A stretch of DNA of 64,000 nucleotides. Source: Ruminiclostridium josui JCM 17888 (lineage in GTDB: Bacteria; Bacillota; Clostridia; Acetivibrionales; DSM-1351). The translations under genes and the position numbers were made by a program. How positions within the stretch are numbered: position 1 is the stretch's first letter; each line of letters starts with the position of its first letter. Below the pieces are notes generated by a model. The model saw only the letters and a list, made by a program, of their open reading frames with translations, did no database searches and was not told the origin of the DNA. This document shows positions 36,017 to 46,152 of this stretch, piece by piece. The DNA lies in the NCBI RefSeq assembly GCF_000526495.1, contig NZ_JAGE01000001.1, forward strand, positions 124,001 through 188,000. Direction: 5' to 3'.

Positions 36017-38813
36017 TCAACTGCCCACCATAATTTCAAAATTATAAGTAAGTATATAGTCTGAATAGATGTTTGATTTAACTATGATACTTATATTATT
36101 AGTCTTACCACTGGTTACAGGAACATTTATACTGTTCCCGCTTACAACTGCTGTCCCATTAACATATATTGTTACATTATTAGGATCATTTGCAGTTGGG
36201 ATTATGGTTAATGCGGTAATACTAGGGCTTGTTTCAGTATAACTGGTAGTATACATATTAAAATCATTAATAATCTGTTTTTTAGAAGCCTTAATTGATA
36301 TATCCGAGAGGTAAGTATCTACTCTGGTAACAACAATTGTATACCTCTGTGTCACACCTCCTACTGCAGATGTAACGTCAATATTTATAATATTTTCTCC
36401 TAAATTCAAGCCCACATTTACACCCGAACTGCTGGTCACAACAGTTCCATTTACTTTTATTATTGCATTCTTACCCATATATTCTGCTATTTCAGCAATC
36501 GGTATGACGTTAATACTGGTAACATCACTACTTATAACTATAAACATTCTTGTTAAATATTGGGCTAAGTATTCCACTGCTTATTTGTAGGTCGGACAGA
36601 TATTGACTTGTATTCAGTTCATCACCCTTAATGGTTGCTGTCACCTGTTGTATACTTCCCTTTGTTCCGTTGATTACACTGGATATATCTACTATTATTG
36701 TTTTGTCAGCCTCATAAAGTGAATTATCTATACTGGTGAGAGTAACTGAACCTGACAGTTCCCCTGCAGGTATAACTATTGAGTTTCCTGAGGCTATATA
36801 GTCTGTTCCGTTGATTGCAGTTCCTGAATACTCAATATTGACGGTTACATCTTGGTATGACTTATTAGATAATGTGGCTGTGATTACGCTTGTACCGCCA
36901 TTCTCTGAAATACTGCTTTCAGATATGTTTAAGTTAACAGTTGGTGGGCTGTCATTATCAATAATTATACATTCTCCCTGACTGTCCGCTATTCTGCCTG
37001 CACTAGTTCTTGTCAATTTTAAATAAAAGCTTTCATTTTCTTCATAATCCGTATCGTCAATTATTGGAACTGTAACATTTACAGATGTATTACCCTCGGG
37101 AATAACTACTGTACCAGAAACACTTGTGTAATCAACTTCCGCTACTGCAGTATTTTCAGAAATAGTATAGCTGACTGCCACATCTCTGTTGCATGCTCCT
37201 GAAAGAGAAACAGTGAAATAAGCTATTCCGTCAGCCTCATTAACTGTTGTGTCACCTATTGAAATATCTAGTGCTTCGGGCAGTGTAGTCGCTGTAACAG
37301 GCTCACTCCATGTCCCTTTGATTCCATTATTCACTGCTCTTACCCTATATGTATGTGAGGTGTTTTCTTCCAGCCACTGATGAATAAATAGCGGCTCTGT
37401 TACCGTATAAATCTGTCCATCCCCTTCAACCTCATAGCCTGCAGCATAGTTTACCATATCCCAGGATATGGTGATACTATCATCTGCTGCTGTTGTTTTT
37501 ATATTTATAGGAGTTTGGAATGTAACATCGCTTTTAACTATTTTCACATAGTTTAGATTTGTTATTTGGTCTGCAGTCCCACCGTTGTCTATTGTTAGCT
37601 TTCCATCAGTCACTATCACTGTCTTTGTTACCTGTGAAAACTGATTTACACCAAGATTTATGCCAGACCAGTAGTTAACTCCTTCCACATTCACCGTTGG
37701 CGTAGAAGTAAACTCTGCATCTCCTGCACATACCGTAACATCGTAGAAACCGTTTACTAACTCCATCTCCCACTTACCAGCTTTGTAAAGCATTATCAGT
37801 GTATCCAGCTTCTGATTATCATTTAAATTTCTGTCCCTTGTTGCTCCGGCATACGATACATTCCAACCGTAACTGTAACCGTTACGCACCCCATAGACTT
37901 CTCCATAATCGGATATGTATCCCTCCGGTATCTCTGAGCCAGCGGGTTGGAAATTTATCTTTATTGTACCAGGTGATTCTGGCAGTGTAGTCGCTGTGAC
38001 AGGTTCACTCCATGTCCCTTTGATTCCATTATTCACTGCTCTTACCCTATATGTATGTGATGTATTTACTTCCAGCCACTGATGATTAAAAAACGTCTCT
38101 GTTACCGTATAGCTTTGCCCATCTGCTTCAACCTCATAGCCTGCAGCATAGTTTACCATATCCCAGGATATGGTGATGCTTTCATCTTCTGCTGTTGTTT
38201 TTATATTTATAGGAGTTTGGAATGTAACATCGCTTTTAACCATTTTCACATAGTTTAGCTTTGTTATTTGGTCTGCAGTCCCACCATTGTCTATTGTTAG
38301 CTTTCCATCAGTCACCATCACAGTCTTTGTTACCTGCGAAAACTGATTTACACCAAGATTTATGCCAGACCAGTAGTTGACTCCTTCCACGTTCACAGTT
38401 GGTGTAGAAGTAAACTCTGCATCTCCTGCACATACCGTAACATCGTAGAAACCGTTTTCTACCTTCATCTCCCACTTACCAGCTTTGTAAAGCATTATCA
38501 GTGTATCCAGCTTCTGATCTGTATTTAGATTTCTGTCCCTCATTGCTCCGGCATACGATACATTCCAACCGTAACTGTAACCGTTACGTACCCCATAGAC
38601 ATCTCCATAGTCGGGTATGTATCCCTCCGGTATCTCTGAGCCAGCGGGTTGGAAGTTTATATTTATTTCTTCAGATTCTGACCTTGCTATAGTCATTTCA
38701 TTGTTCGTCCAAGTATTATTTCCGTCTGCAAACACAGATATGCTTGAAAGCATGAACATTAAAAGCAATATAATACTACTCATAAATACAAAACACTTTT
38801 TCCTAAACCCCAT
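36017..38813 (-). pseudogene. Large secreted surface protein, frameshifted near the C-terminus
   Basis: Signal peptide about 1-30, then [galactose-binding/malectin-like domain + fibronectin III] twice as near-identical copies, two Calx-beta-like domains (VNEADGIAYFTVSLSG; ISENGGTSVITATLSN), and two cadherin-like beta-sandwich domains (starting YLSDLQISSG and YLSDISIKAS). The first frame stops at 36528 after NVYSYK. Dropping one base near 36532 joins it to DVTSINVIPIAEIAEYMG and restores a 931-residue protein. AAGGAG lies 7 nt before ATG 38813. Modules of this kind bind polysaccharide at the cell surface. No anchor or catalytic domain is visible. The lesion may be real or a sequencing insertion. 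Confidence 0.78.
37272..38662 (-). repeat. Tandem in-frame 702-bp duplication
   Basis: Two near-identical blocks (37974-38662 and 37272-37960), offset by 702 bp, i.e. 234 residues, each encoding the domain that begins INFQPAGSEIPEGY plus a fibronectin III domain. The high DNA identity implies recent duplication or ongoing gene conversion. Confidence 0.9.
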
Positions 38814-38994
38814 AATTTATCTCCTTTTCCCAAGAATTTTGTAAGTACTTGATCAGATTCTATAGTAGTATCCAATATTCCTTATTATGTAATTAATAAT
38901 AAATTTTACCATGTAGACTTATGATTGTACATAGCGTTATGTACACCCATATTTGCGAAAGCGTTAATCACTCTCCACATATTATAATGTAAAG

Positions 38995-39669
38995 TCAGAC
39001 CCTAAAATCATAAACGATAAAAGACTTTGTCAACCCTAAAACCTTCTCCTCATAAATATTAGCGCTGGGAAAAAGTTTTTTTAACTCCTTTTTTGTGAGC
39101 AGCCGAATTGATTGTCCCAAGGCTTTCGCCTTATCTTTATCCGTTATTCTTTTATAAGGTCCCAAATTGAAGTGCGAGATAAGAAAAACTTTTATGCAAA
39201 GAGGTAAATACTGAAAAAATGGAAATATGAAATGAGGTTCTACCGGAAAGTGTTTATTAGGTGTCTGCAAAAAATACATTTTACCGACCCTTTGTACTTC
39301 CATCGCCATTTTCTTCTGTGCTTCAAAGTCACCTATATGCTCGATAACAGAATTTGAAAATGCTAAATCAAAGGTCTTATCCCCAAACTCAGACATATTA
39401 GTCGCATCTCCCAAAATACTTATAAAATTGTCCCTATTTGCCGCAGTTATCTTGAGATTTAATAATGTTACTGTACATCTGCTGATGAAATCAGGAGCCA
39501 AACAGTCCCAAAAAGCCTGTGTCCCACCAATGTCAATAATTTTTAACCCATTCGAATCATGACATACACCTTCAAGCAGCCTTTCAAGTAATTGCATCCT
39601 TTTTCTTCTCAGTTTGTAGGATATGGATTTTTGCGACTTAAAATCTAACTCTTTAACCAGTCTAGACAT
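38995..39669 (-). CDS. Class I SAM-dependent methyltransferase
   Basis: 224 residues. SAM-binding motif I LKIIDIGGTQAFW near residue 42, acidic motif GDATNMSEFGD and post-motif FDLAFSNSVIEHIGDF (Methyltransf_11 type). Last gene of the exopolysaccharide locus, so it may methylate a sugar of the repeat unit. Substrate not readable. Confidence 0.75.
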   Translation of the reverse strand: MSRLVKELDFKSQKSISYKLRRKRMQLLERLLEGVCHDSNGLKIIDIGGTQAFWDCLAPDFISRCTVTLLNLKITAANRDNFISILGDATNMSEFGDKTFDLAFSNSVIEHIGDFEAQKKMAMEVQRVGKMYFLQTPNKHFPVEPHFIFPFFQYLPLCIKVFLISHFNLGPYKRITDKDKAKALGQSIRLLTKKELKKLFPSANIYEEKVLGLTKSFIVYDFRV

Positions 39670-39693
39670 ACTCTAAATCTCCTCTTCAAATAA

Positions 39694-40668
39694 TTATAGC
39701 CCTTTCACACAGGGGCGCTTTTTTGCAATAATAATCAACTCATGCCCTTTTTTGTACCTGTCAAGGATGAGTCCATATGGCTTCAGAACAGGATAAAACA
39801 GGTAAGCGACTAAAAAGGAAATTTTATACACCATTCTTTTTATAAAGGAATTTCCTTTATTCTGTCTCTTTAAAAACTCTGAACTTCCTTTGTCACATAA
39901 ATGGGTGCGAGACTTCAAAGAATATCTTTTCAACCTTGTGGCTAGAAACTGTATAAATGAAGTAAAAATATGATAAACATACTCCTTTGAATACACCCCG
40001 CCCATACTAAATCCTGATATTGAGAGAAGCTTTCCCAACACATCCTTCGAGTAAAAGAATAAGTGGTCTGCCTGAGCAAAATTGGGATGCTTGTATTTAA
40101 ACAATTTATCAGTATGAGATTCAAGATTCGGGGTAATTATATATAGCAGTCCCCCAGGCTTCAAGTACTCATGGACCTGTTTGAGAAATTCCTTAGGGTA
40201 TTGTATGTGCTCAATCAAATGAAACATGCAAATCACATCAAATTCTTCCTTATTATAATCGAAATCCTCAAGTCGGCCATACTTTACATTCAAGCCTTTT
40301 CCAAACGCATATTCCACATATACCTGGGATGCATCCAATCCTGAAACATCAAATCCTACATGTTGGGCAGTCTCCAAAAATTCACCTGTTGCACATCCGA
40401 TTTCAAGCAACTTTCCCTGCTTCTTATATCTATTTAGGATATTCAGCCTATCTCTAGCCCTCTGTATATTTGATTTCTCCCTTCCCCGGATTTCAACGTC
40501 ATTATACAGTCTGTCAGGCATATCTCCGATATGCTCCGCTAGTGAGTTCTCAAGACTCTTAAAAACCAGACTGCATTTTAAACACTTAAGCAAACTGAAT
40601 CCGCTCTCACCATGCAAAAGTTGTAAATCATCTTTCCCGCATAATGGGCAGGTTGTTGTTTTCATCAT
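39694..40668 (-). CDS. Zinc-ribbon class I methyltransferase
   Basis: About 323 residues. N-terminal zinc finger (CPLCGKDDLQLLHG and LLKCLKCSLVF, two CxxC pairs), SAM motif KLLEIGCATGEFLETA near residue 105, and FDVICMFHLIEHIQYP. This Methyltransf_23-like arrangement is common in polysaccharide clusters, acting on nucleotide sugars or lipid-linked glycans. It starts MMKTTT (second ATG 40665 equally likely). Confidence 0.78.
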   Translation of the reverse strand: MMKTTTCPLCGKDDLQLLHGESGFSLLKCLKCSLVFKSLENSLAEHIGDMPDRLYNDVEIRGREKSNIQRARDRLNILNRYKKQGKLLEIGCATGEFLETAQHVGFDVSGLDASQVYVEYAFGKGLNVKYGRLEDFDYNKEEFDVICMFHLIEHIQYPKEFLKQVHEYLKPGGLLYIITPNLESHTDKLFKYKHPNFAQADHLFFYSKDVLGKLLSISGFSMGGVYSKEYVYHIFTSFIQFLATRLKRYSLKSRTHLCDKGSSEFLKRQNKGNSFIKRMVYKISFLVAYLFYPVLKPYGLILDRYKKGHELIIIAKKRPCVKGL

Positions 40669-40688
40669 AATTACCTCATCCAGATTTA

Positions 40689-41876
40689 TTATTTGTGTGT
40701 CAATTCCTCCAGTATGGACTTATAAAAACTCAACTGTGCATCCCATGATAGTTCTTTTTCCGCATATGCTCTAGCCTGTTTTTTCAACTCGTTATATTCG
40801 TCCACCGGCTTATTTATTAAAAATTCAACTTTGTCCACAATATCTTCAATTCTGTCAGGTTCAACAATGAAGCATGCATTTTGTCTGTTTACAGGTATGA
40901 ATTCTTCATAGCCTTTAATACCTACAATGCTTGGTACACCGCTTGCAAGAGCCTCTGCAAGTACAGTGGTAAATGCAGGAGGGTTTGTCATATTTGGAAT
41001 CACAAGCAAATCTATTTTTGCCAAATATTCAGGTATGCTTTTGTTTTCTACATAACCGCTAAGTAGCATATTACTAGGAATAAGAGGCAAATATTTCTCT
41101 CGTTCGTGGGGACTAGTAAAATCTCCCACGGCAATAAACTTAAATATATCCTTATGTAAATAGTGTCTTGCTAACCCTACAAAAGAACCAAAACCTTTAT
41201 TTTCCGCCAGTCTGCCAATATATCCAATAGAAAAGCATTTTCTCCTTTTTTCCTTCGTTAAGGAAAATTTAAATCTTTCCAAATCAATAGGTTTAGGCTT
41301 AACAATTATCCTTTGGGGAGAAATATTGTACTTATCTATAAGGCGTTGCTTTCCACCATGACTATATGTTACTATTCTAGCTACATTTCCGGCGATTATC
41401 TTCTCCAGTCTTCTGAAGAACATCATCTTACCACCGTCTCCACAATCTATCCATAAAACAGGAATTTTAAAAATCCTGCTTGCCATATAGTTCAAATAAC
41501 TCCTAGGAGTCAATGTTGTATAATTCGATTCAATGATTACATCAGGCTTTATACGTATTAGTTTTAGTAAGTAGCCAATGGGCAGATTAAAAAAATTCGT
41601 GGATTCAACTTTCTTGAAATAGAATATTTTTTTATATAGTCTTATGCAGTTATAAAAGTAAAATCTCATATTTCGGGGGACATCCCCCAGTATGTTTTTG
41701 ACGTTCCCTATGTCAAAATATTTTTGTCCAAAAAATTTCTCATCTGCATAACTATTGACTCTGGGACATAGAAATGTATACTTGTCATCATACCTCTCAC
41801 ACAGCAGGAAGCCTAGCTTCAAATCTTTATCGCCTCTGTACAATTCAATAAATTCATGAGAATCAAGAATTTTCAT
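40689..41876 (-). CDS. GT4-family glycosyltransferase
   Basis: 395 residues, GT-B fold retaining transferase. N-terminal acceptor half, then the donor half starting IGYIGRLAENKGFGSFVGLA near residue 220 and the nucleotide-sugar site FTTVLAEALASGVPSIVG with E-x7-E near 310. No TM helix. It should add one sugar to the lipid-linked repeat unit in the cytoplasm. The specific sugar is unknown. Confidence 0.82.
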   Translation of the reverse strand: MKILDSHEFIELYRGDKDLKLGFLLCERYDDKYTFLCPRVNSYADEKFFGQKYFDIGNVKNILGDVPRNMRFYFYNCIRLYKKIFYFKKVESTNFFNLPIGYLLKLIRIKPDVIIESNYTTLTPRSYLNYMASRIFKIPVLWIDCGDGGKMMFFRRLEKIIAGNVARIVTYSHGGKQRLIDKYNISPQRIIVKPKPIDLERFKFSLTKEKRRKCFSIGYIGRLAENKGFGSFVGLARHYLHKDIFKFIAVGDFTSPHEREKYLPLIPSNMLLSGYVENKSIPEYLAKIDLLVIPNMTNPPAFTTVLAEALASGVPSIVGIKGYEEFIPVNRQNACFIVEPDRIEDIVDKVEFLINKPVDEYNELKKQARAYAEKELSWDAQLSFYKSILEELTHK

Positions 41877-41898
41877 AGTCTCTCCTCAAATCTACATT

Positions 41899-43352
41899 TT
41901 AATTATTATCAAGGGTAACCTTCTTATCACTTTTTTTCATAAATAGTTCTTTAAAATATCCCGGTAAATTCACTCTAAATAGATAGCAAATTATTATATG
42001 TCCTAATATCAATATAGCGGTTTGAAATAAGACACTCTTCCCAAACAGCATAACTCCCATATCAACAACAACTATTGCAATTACTGTCGTAAGGTAATTT
42101 GATTTAAAATTGATATTGTTTTTAATAGAAGTGAAAAGAGAAGCACCCCAAACAATATAAATTCACTGATAAGAAACGCGACAGCACTCCCTATAGCACC
42201 ATATTTTAGTGTTAAAGCTATAACCAATATTATTTTTTCAATCAGACAAATTAGATAATACTTATACATCATGCTCACTTTATTATTTGATATAAACAAA
42301 AAAGCCAGAAGAAATGATAGTGATGTAAAAACGAAGAACGGTATCATTGTTTTGTATATTAATGTTGCTCCTAAGAACTCTGAACCATATACCAACTTAA
42401 TTATATAATCTGAAAAAATATACTGAACCATCTGAATAAAATTAAAGAACACAATAAAAACTATATAAATCCTATTAAATAGATTATTTGCTCCGTTATA
42501 ATCGTTATTGTAATAGAGGTTTGTTAAAATCGGAAAAATCACCTGTATTAATCCGTTAGGAAGAAATTGCTGTATAAACAAAAGCTTTGTCACGCTGCTA
42601 TACAATCCCATTTCAGCACTGTTCACAAAGCTCTTTACCAGTACTGAATCAACACGAAAGTATACTCCTCTTATAATTATAGGTATGGCAAAAACAATAC
42701 AACTTTTAAATATGACCTTAAGATTTAAGGAGGGATGCTTCAACATTACCCTCGGCCCTCCAAAAATACTCCAAATAATATATGTCACTACAAACAGTAT
42801 TAAAAGGGTGCTGATGGTGATTCCGGCACTTAATCCGTATATATTGTATGTAAGATAATAAAGTGCTAGGCCTAAACCTAGCCGTAGAAAGCTACTAAAT
42901 ATACTTATAAATGCATCTAGTGCGAACCTGCCGATAGCCCTTAACACATTTCGGAAAACATTTGTAAGGTTTTCAAATATAATTGAAACGAAAAGTATGA
43001 TAACAACATTTCTGATACACTGAGAGTTTTCAAAATTGGTTACATAAATATAAAGTCCCACAAATGAAATAATTGAAACTAAGGCTTCAAATTCAATAAC
43101 CTTCCATATATACACCGCATTCTTTTCTCTTTCTTCTGAAAGCTTTTTCAGTATAAAATTATTGGTGCCAAAGTCTACAAAGTTAATCAGCAGTAATCCA
43201 AGATTTATACCGTATATATATGCCCCATAACCGGCAACACCCAGTTTTCTAGCTACTATGGCATTCATTAAGAACAAAGCAGCTTTACTTACTATCTCTC
43301 CCACATAAAGAAATGTAGCACGGGTTATAACCTTTTTCTTACTTATTGTCAT
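41899..43352 (-). pseudogene. Wzx-type flippase, frameshifted near the C-terminus
   Basis: Exports lipid-linked repeat units across the membrane (MATE/MOP superfamily). The first frame, 43352-42081, gives 423 residues and about twelve TM helices, ending in the odd tail LNQITLRQ. Adding one T to the run of five at 42123-42119 continues as NNINFKSNYLTTVIAIVVVD with two further TM helices, ending KKSDKKVTLDNN at 41899, and gives 484 residues, the usual Wzx length. The gene start overlaps the dehydrogenase gene by 14 nt. It may be a real lesion or a missed base. Confidence 0.75.
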
Positions 43353-44712
43353 TAAAAATGTCTCTCCCTACCGACTCTATTTCTGTGCTTATATTGCTCC
43401 TTCCCACCCCCTCGTAATAAAAACCTGAAGCAATCACTTTTTTGGGGTCATATACATTTCTGAAATCAAAGAAATATTTGCCGTGCATATTTGCTTTCAT
43501 ACGCATGAGGTCCAGATTCCTGAAGCAATCCCACTCGGTAGCCAGAACAATTGCATCTGCGTCCCTGGCACACTCATATTCATCACTGCAATACTTTATC
43601 GTTTTATGTAAAGTTAGCTGTCTACGAACACTTTCTATTGCTATGGGGTCATATACTTTCACACTTGCACCTCTGTTTAGCAATTCTTTAATGATTCCAA
43701 TGGAAGGCGATTCCCGAATGTCGTCAGTTCCGGGCTTGAATGAAAGACCAAGGACACCTATAACCTTATTGATTACACCGTGTAGTTTTCTTTCTATCTT
43801 ATCTGTCATTATATTCTTCTGGTTATAATTCACTTCACAGACCGATTTGATAATTCTCATGTCCACTCTTGATTCTTCGCCCATTTTTATTAATGCACGT
43901 GTATCCTTTGGTAAGCAACTTCCCCCGTACCCCGGTCCGGGACGCAGGAAACGTTCGCCAATCCTTTTGTCCATTCCCATAGCCCTCGACACACCACATA
44001 TATCTACTCCTATTTTGTCACATAGATTAGATATTTCGTTAATAAAGCTAATCTTTGTAGCAAGGAATGCATTTGATGCATATTTGATTAACTCAGCTGT
44101 TTCAAAATTGGTCAGTACAAATGGAACTTTCTCCTTTATGCATGATTCATAAATCCCTTTAAGTATTTTCTGTGCCTTTATGCTTCTGGTTCCTATTACA
44201 ATACGGCTTGGATGCATAAAATCTCTTACAGCTGTTCCTTCTCCAAGGAATTCCGGATTGGCTACTACATCAAAGTCAAACCCATTCTTTAGCCTGTTCA
44301 TCTTCTCACGAATCAAAGAAGAGAGCATCTTCGCAGTTCCTACCGGTACAGTACTTTTACTCACGATAACCTTATACCCATTAATATACTGTGCAAGTTC
44401 TCCTGCAACTGTTTTTACATGCTTCAAATCAGCCGAACCATCCTCCTGGGGAGGAGTTCCTACAGTTATAAAAATGACTTCGGCTCTCGTAACAGTTTCC
44501 TGTATATTTGTAGTAAACTTCAGTCTGGCAGCCTGATAATTTCTTTCAACTATCTCTTGAAGTCCCGGCTCATGAATTGGCAATATTCCTTCTCTCAAAT
44601 TGGCAATCTTCTCCTCGTCCATATCCATGCAAGTAACATCCATTCCGCAATCTGATAGGCAAGCTCCTGTCACCAGCCCCACATACCCTGTCCCTATAAT
44701 CGAAATTTTCAT
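43339..44712 (-). CDS. UDP-glucose/GDP-mannose 6-dehydrogenase family enzyme
   Basis: Oxidises a nucleotide sugar twice to the uronic acid using NAD+. 457 residues from ATG 44712. NAD motif ISIIGTGYVGLVTGACLSDC at the N-terminus, ITVGTPPQEDGSAD, catalytic Cys in GPGYGGSCLPKDTRAL near residue 258, and C-terminal LSFKPGTDDIRESPS. UDP-glucose dehydrogenase is the best guess and predicts glucuronate in the polymer. Confidence 0.88.
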   Translation of the reverse strand: MKISIIGTGYVGLVTGACLSDCGMDVTCMDMDEEKIANLREGILPIHEPGLQEIVERNYQAARLKFTTNIQETVTRAEVIFITVGTPPQEDGSADLKHVKTVAGELAQYINGYKVIVSKSTVPVGTAKMLSSLIREKMNRLKNGFDFDVVANPEFLGEGTAVRDFMHPSRIVIGTRSIKAQKILKGIYESCIKEKVPFVLTNFETAELIKYASNAFLATKISFINEISNLCDKIGVDICGVSRAMGMDKRIGERFLRPGPGYGGSCLPKDTRALIKMGEESRVDMRIIKSVCEVNYNQKNIMTDKIERKLHGVINKVIGVLGLSFKPGTDDIRESPSIGIIKELLNRGASVKVYDPIAIESVRRQLTLHKTIKYCSDEYECARDADAIVLATEWDCFRNLDLMRMKANMHGKYFFDFRNVYDPKKVIASGFYYEGVGRSNISTEIESVGRDIFNDNK

Positions 44713-44735
44713 CAAAAGCCACTCTCCTTCAATAA

Positions 44736-45404
44736 TTAAAATGCATTCCTGTCTCCAAGAAGCACCGGCATAGTCTTAATAATAATTTTCAAGTCATACC
44801 AAAAGTTTCTTTCTCTTATGTATTTAAGATCCAGCCTTATCATCCCATCAAAACCCAATTTATTTCTTCCACTAATCTGCCATATCCCTGTTAACCCAGG
44901 TTTGATGGACATCCTAAGATGGTGCCATATGTCATATTTTTCCACTTCTCGTATAAGTGGCGGCCTAGGCCCTACAAGACTCATTTCTCCCTTTATCACA
45001 TTTACAAGCTGAGGCAATTCATCAATGCTGGTTTTTCTAAGTACTCTTCCTAACTTTGTAATCCTGGGGTCATCCTTGATTTTAAACATATGTCCTGACA
45101 TCTGATTCCTTTGCTGAACCTCTTCTAAAAGCTGCTCTGCATTGTTAACCATTGTACGAAATTTATACATGTTAAATATTTTGCCCCTGAAACCCATTCT
45201 CTCTTGTTTAAAAATAGCAGGTCCGGGTGAATCCACCTTAATAGCAAAAGAGATAACTATAAACAATGGGAACAATACTATCAAAGCTATTGACGATATC
45301 ACAATGTCGAACACTCTTTTTTCAATAACATATAAATAATTTTTATTTGTATATAGGGCTCCTTCATCAACAACTTCTTTAATTTTGTTTTGCAAAATAT
45401 TCAT
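44736..45404 (-). CDS. Undecaprenyl-phosphate sugar-1-phosphate transferase (initiating enzyme)
   Basis: Starts repeat-unit synthesis by moving a sugar-1-phosphate from UDP-sugar to undecaprenyl phosphate. 222 residues with one N-terminal membrane hairpin (FDIVISSIALIVLFPLFIVI) and the catalytic bacterial sugar transferase domain: KQERMGFRGKIFNMYKFRTM, LRKTSIDELPQLVNVIKGEM, SLVGPRPPL and the C-terminal KPGLTGIWQISGRN. It is the short form without the extra N-terminal TM bundle of WbaP. Confidence 0.92.
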   Translation of the reverse strand: MNILQNKIKEVVDEGALYTNKNYLYVIEKRVFDIVISSIALIVLFPLFIVISFAIKVDSPGPAIFKQERMGFRGKIFNMYKFRTMVNNAEQLLEEVQQRNQMSGHMFKIKDDPRITKLGRVLRKTSIDELPQLVNVIKGEMSLVGPRPPLIREVEKYDIWHHLRMSIKPGLTGIWQISGRNKLGFDGMIRLDLKYIRERNFWYDLKIIIKTMPVLLGDRNAF

Positions 45405-45423
45405 TTTTAACTCCTTGGCTGTA

Positions 45424-46152
45424 TTAAATAATTTTTGAGATTTTATTCTTATTACATTGAACTATAGACTCAGCATTATCACAAAACAACCTTTTCACGT
45501 ACTCGTTTCCAGCCCATCTTTTCACAGTGTAATAGGCCCTTTCATACCATTCTGAATAATCCGAAGCAAAGTGTGCATTTGAGGCAATAAAATGTGCAGC
45601 CTTATTCTTTATAAGTTTTTTGGCCAGATACTTCGCACTGCTCCCATATACCCCCAATATGCTCGGAGCATCAATCTGAACTAGACATCCGCTATCAATC
45701 AAGCTTTCTATCAAGTTATAATTTTTGAAAAAAGCACAGCATCTTTCGGGGTGAGCTATGATTGGAATAATTCTATACTTTCTTAGTAGTTGTATTCTTT
45801 CAAATGTCTGAAGTGAGAATTCACTATATGGAATTTCTACAAGCATAAATCTCGTATTGTTCATGGTATAATTCACAAGTAGGTTCATATTTTCTTTACA
45901 GACAGATGTTATAAACACTTCAAATCCAATTTTGACAGAAATATTAAAGTTACTAGTTTTATTCTCAAGGTCAAAAAACTTTTGACATATGTCCTCATCA
46001 TTATATTTAAATACATTGCCGTGTAAATGAAGTGTTGTAATTATCTCCTTTATACCGATTTTTTCCGCCTCACTTATCATCCTAATCGATTCACTGATTG
46101 TAGCCGGACCATCGTCAAGGCCATGAAGCAAATGACAATGTAAGTCAATCAC
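45424..46152 (-). CDS. CpsB/YwqE-type tyrosine-protein phosphatase (PHP fold)
   Basis: Manganese-dependent phosphatase that dephosphorylates the bacterial tyrosine kinase encoded just upstream. 242 residues. Metal-site motifs MIDLHCHLLHGLDDGPA at the N-terminus, TTLHLHG, a Glu region VEIPYSEF, IIAHPERC and a C-terminal IASNAHFAS. It overlaps the kinase gene by 8 nt. Confidence 0.9.
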   Translation of the reverse strand: MIDLHCHLLHGLDDGPATISESIRMISEAEKIGIKEIITTLHLHGNVFKYNDEDICQKFFDLENKTSNFNISVKIGFEVFITSVCKENMNLLVNYTMNNTRFMLVEIPYSEFSLQTFERIQLLRKYRIIPIIAHPERCCAFFKNYNLIESLIDSGCLVQIDAPSILGVYGSSAKYLAKKLIKNKAAHFIASNAHFASDYSEWYERAYYTVKRWAGNEYVKRLFCDNAESIVQCNKNKISKII

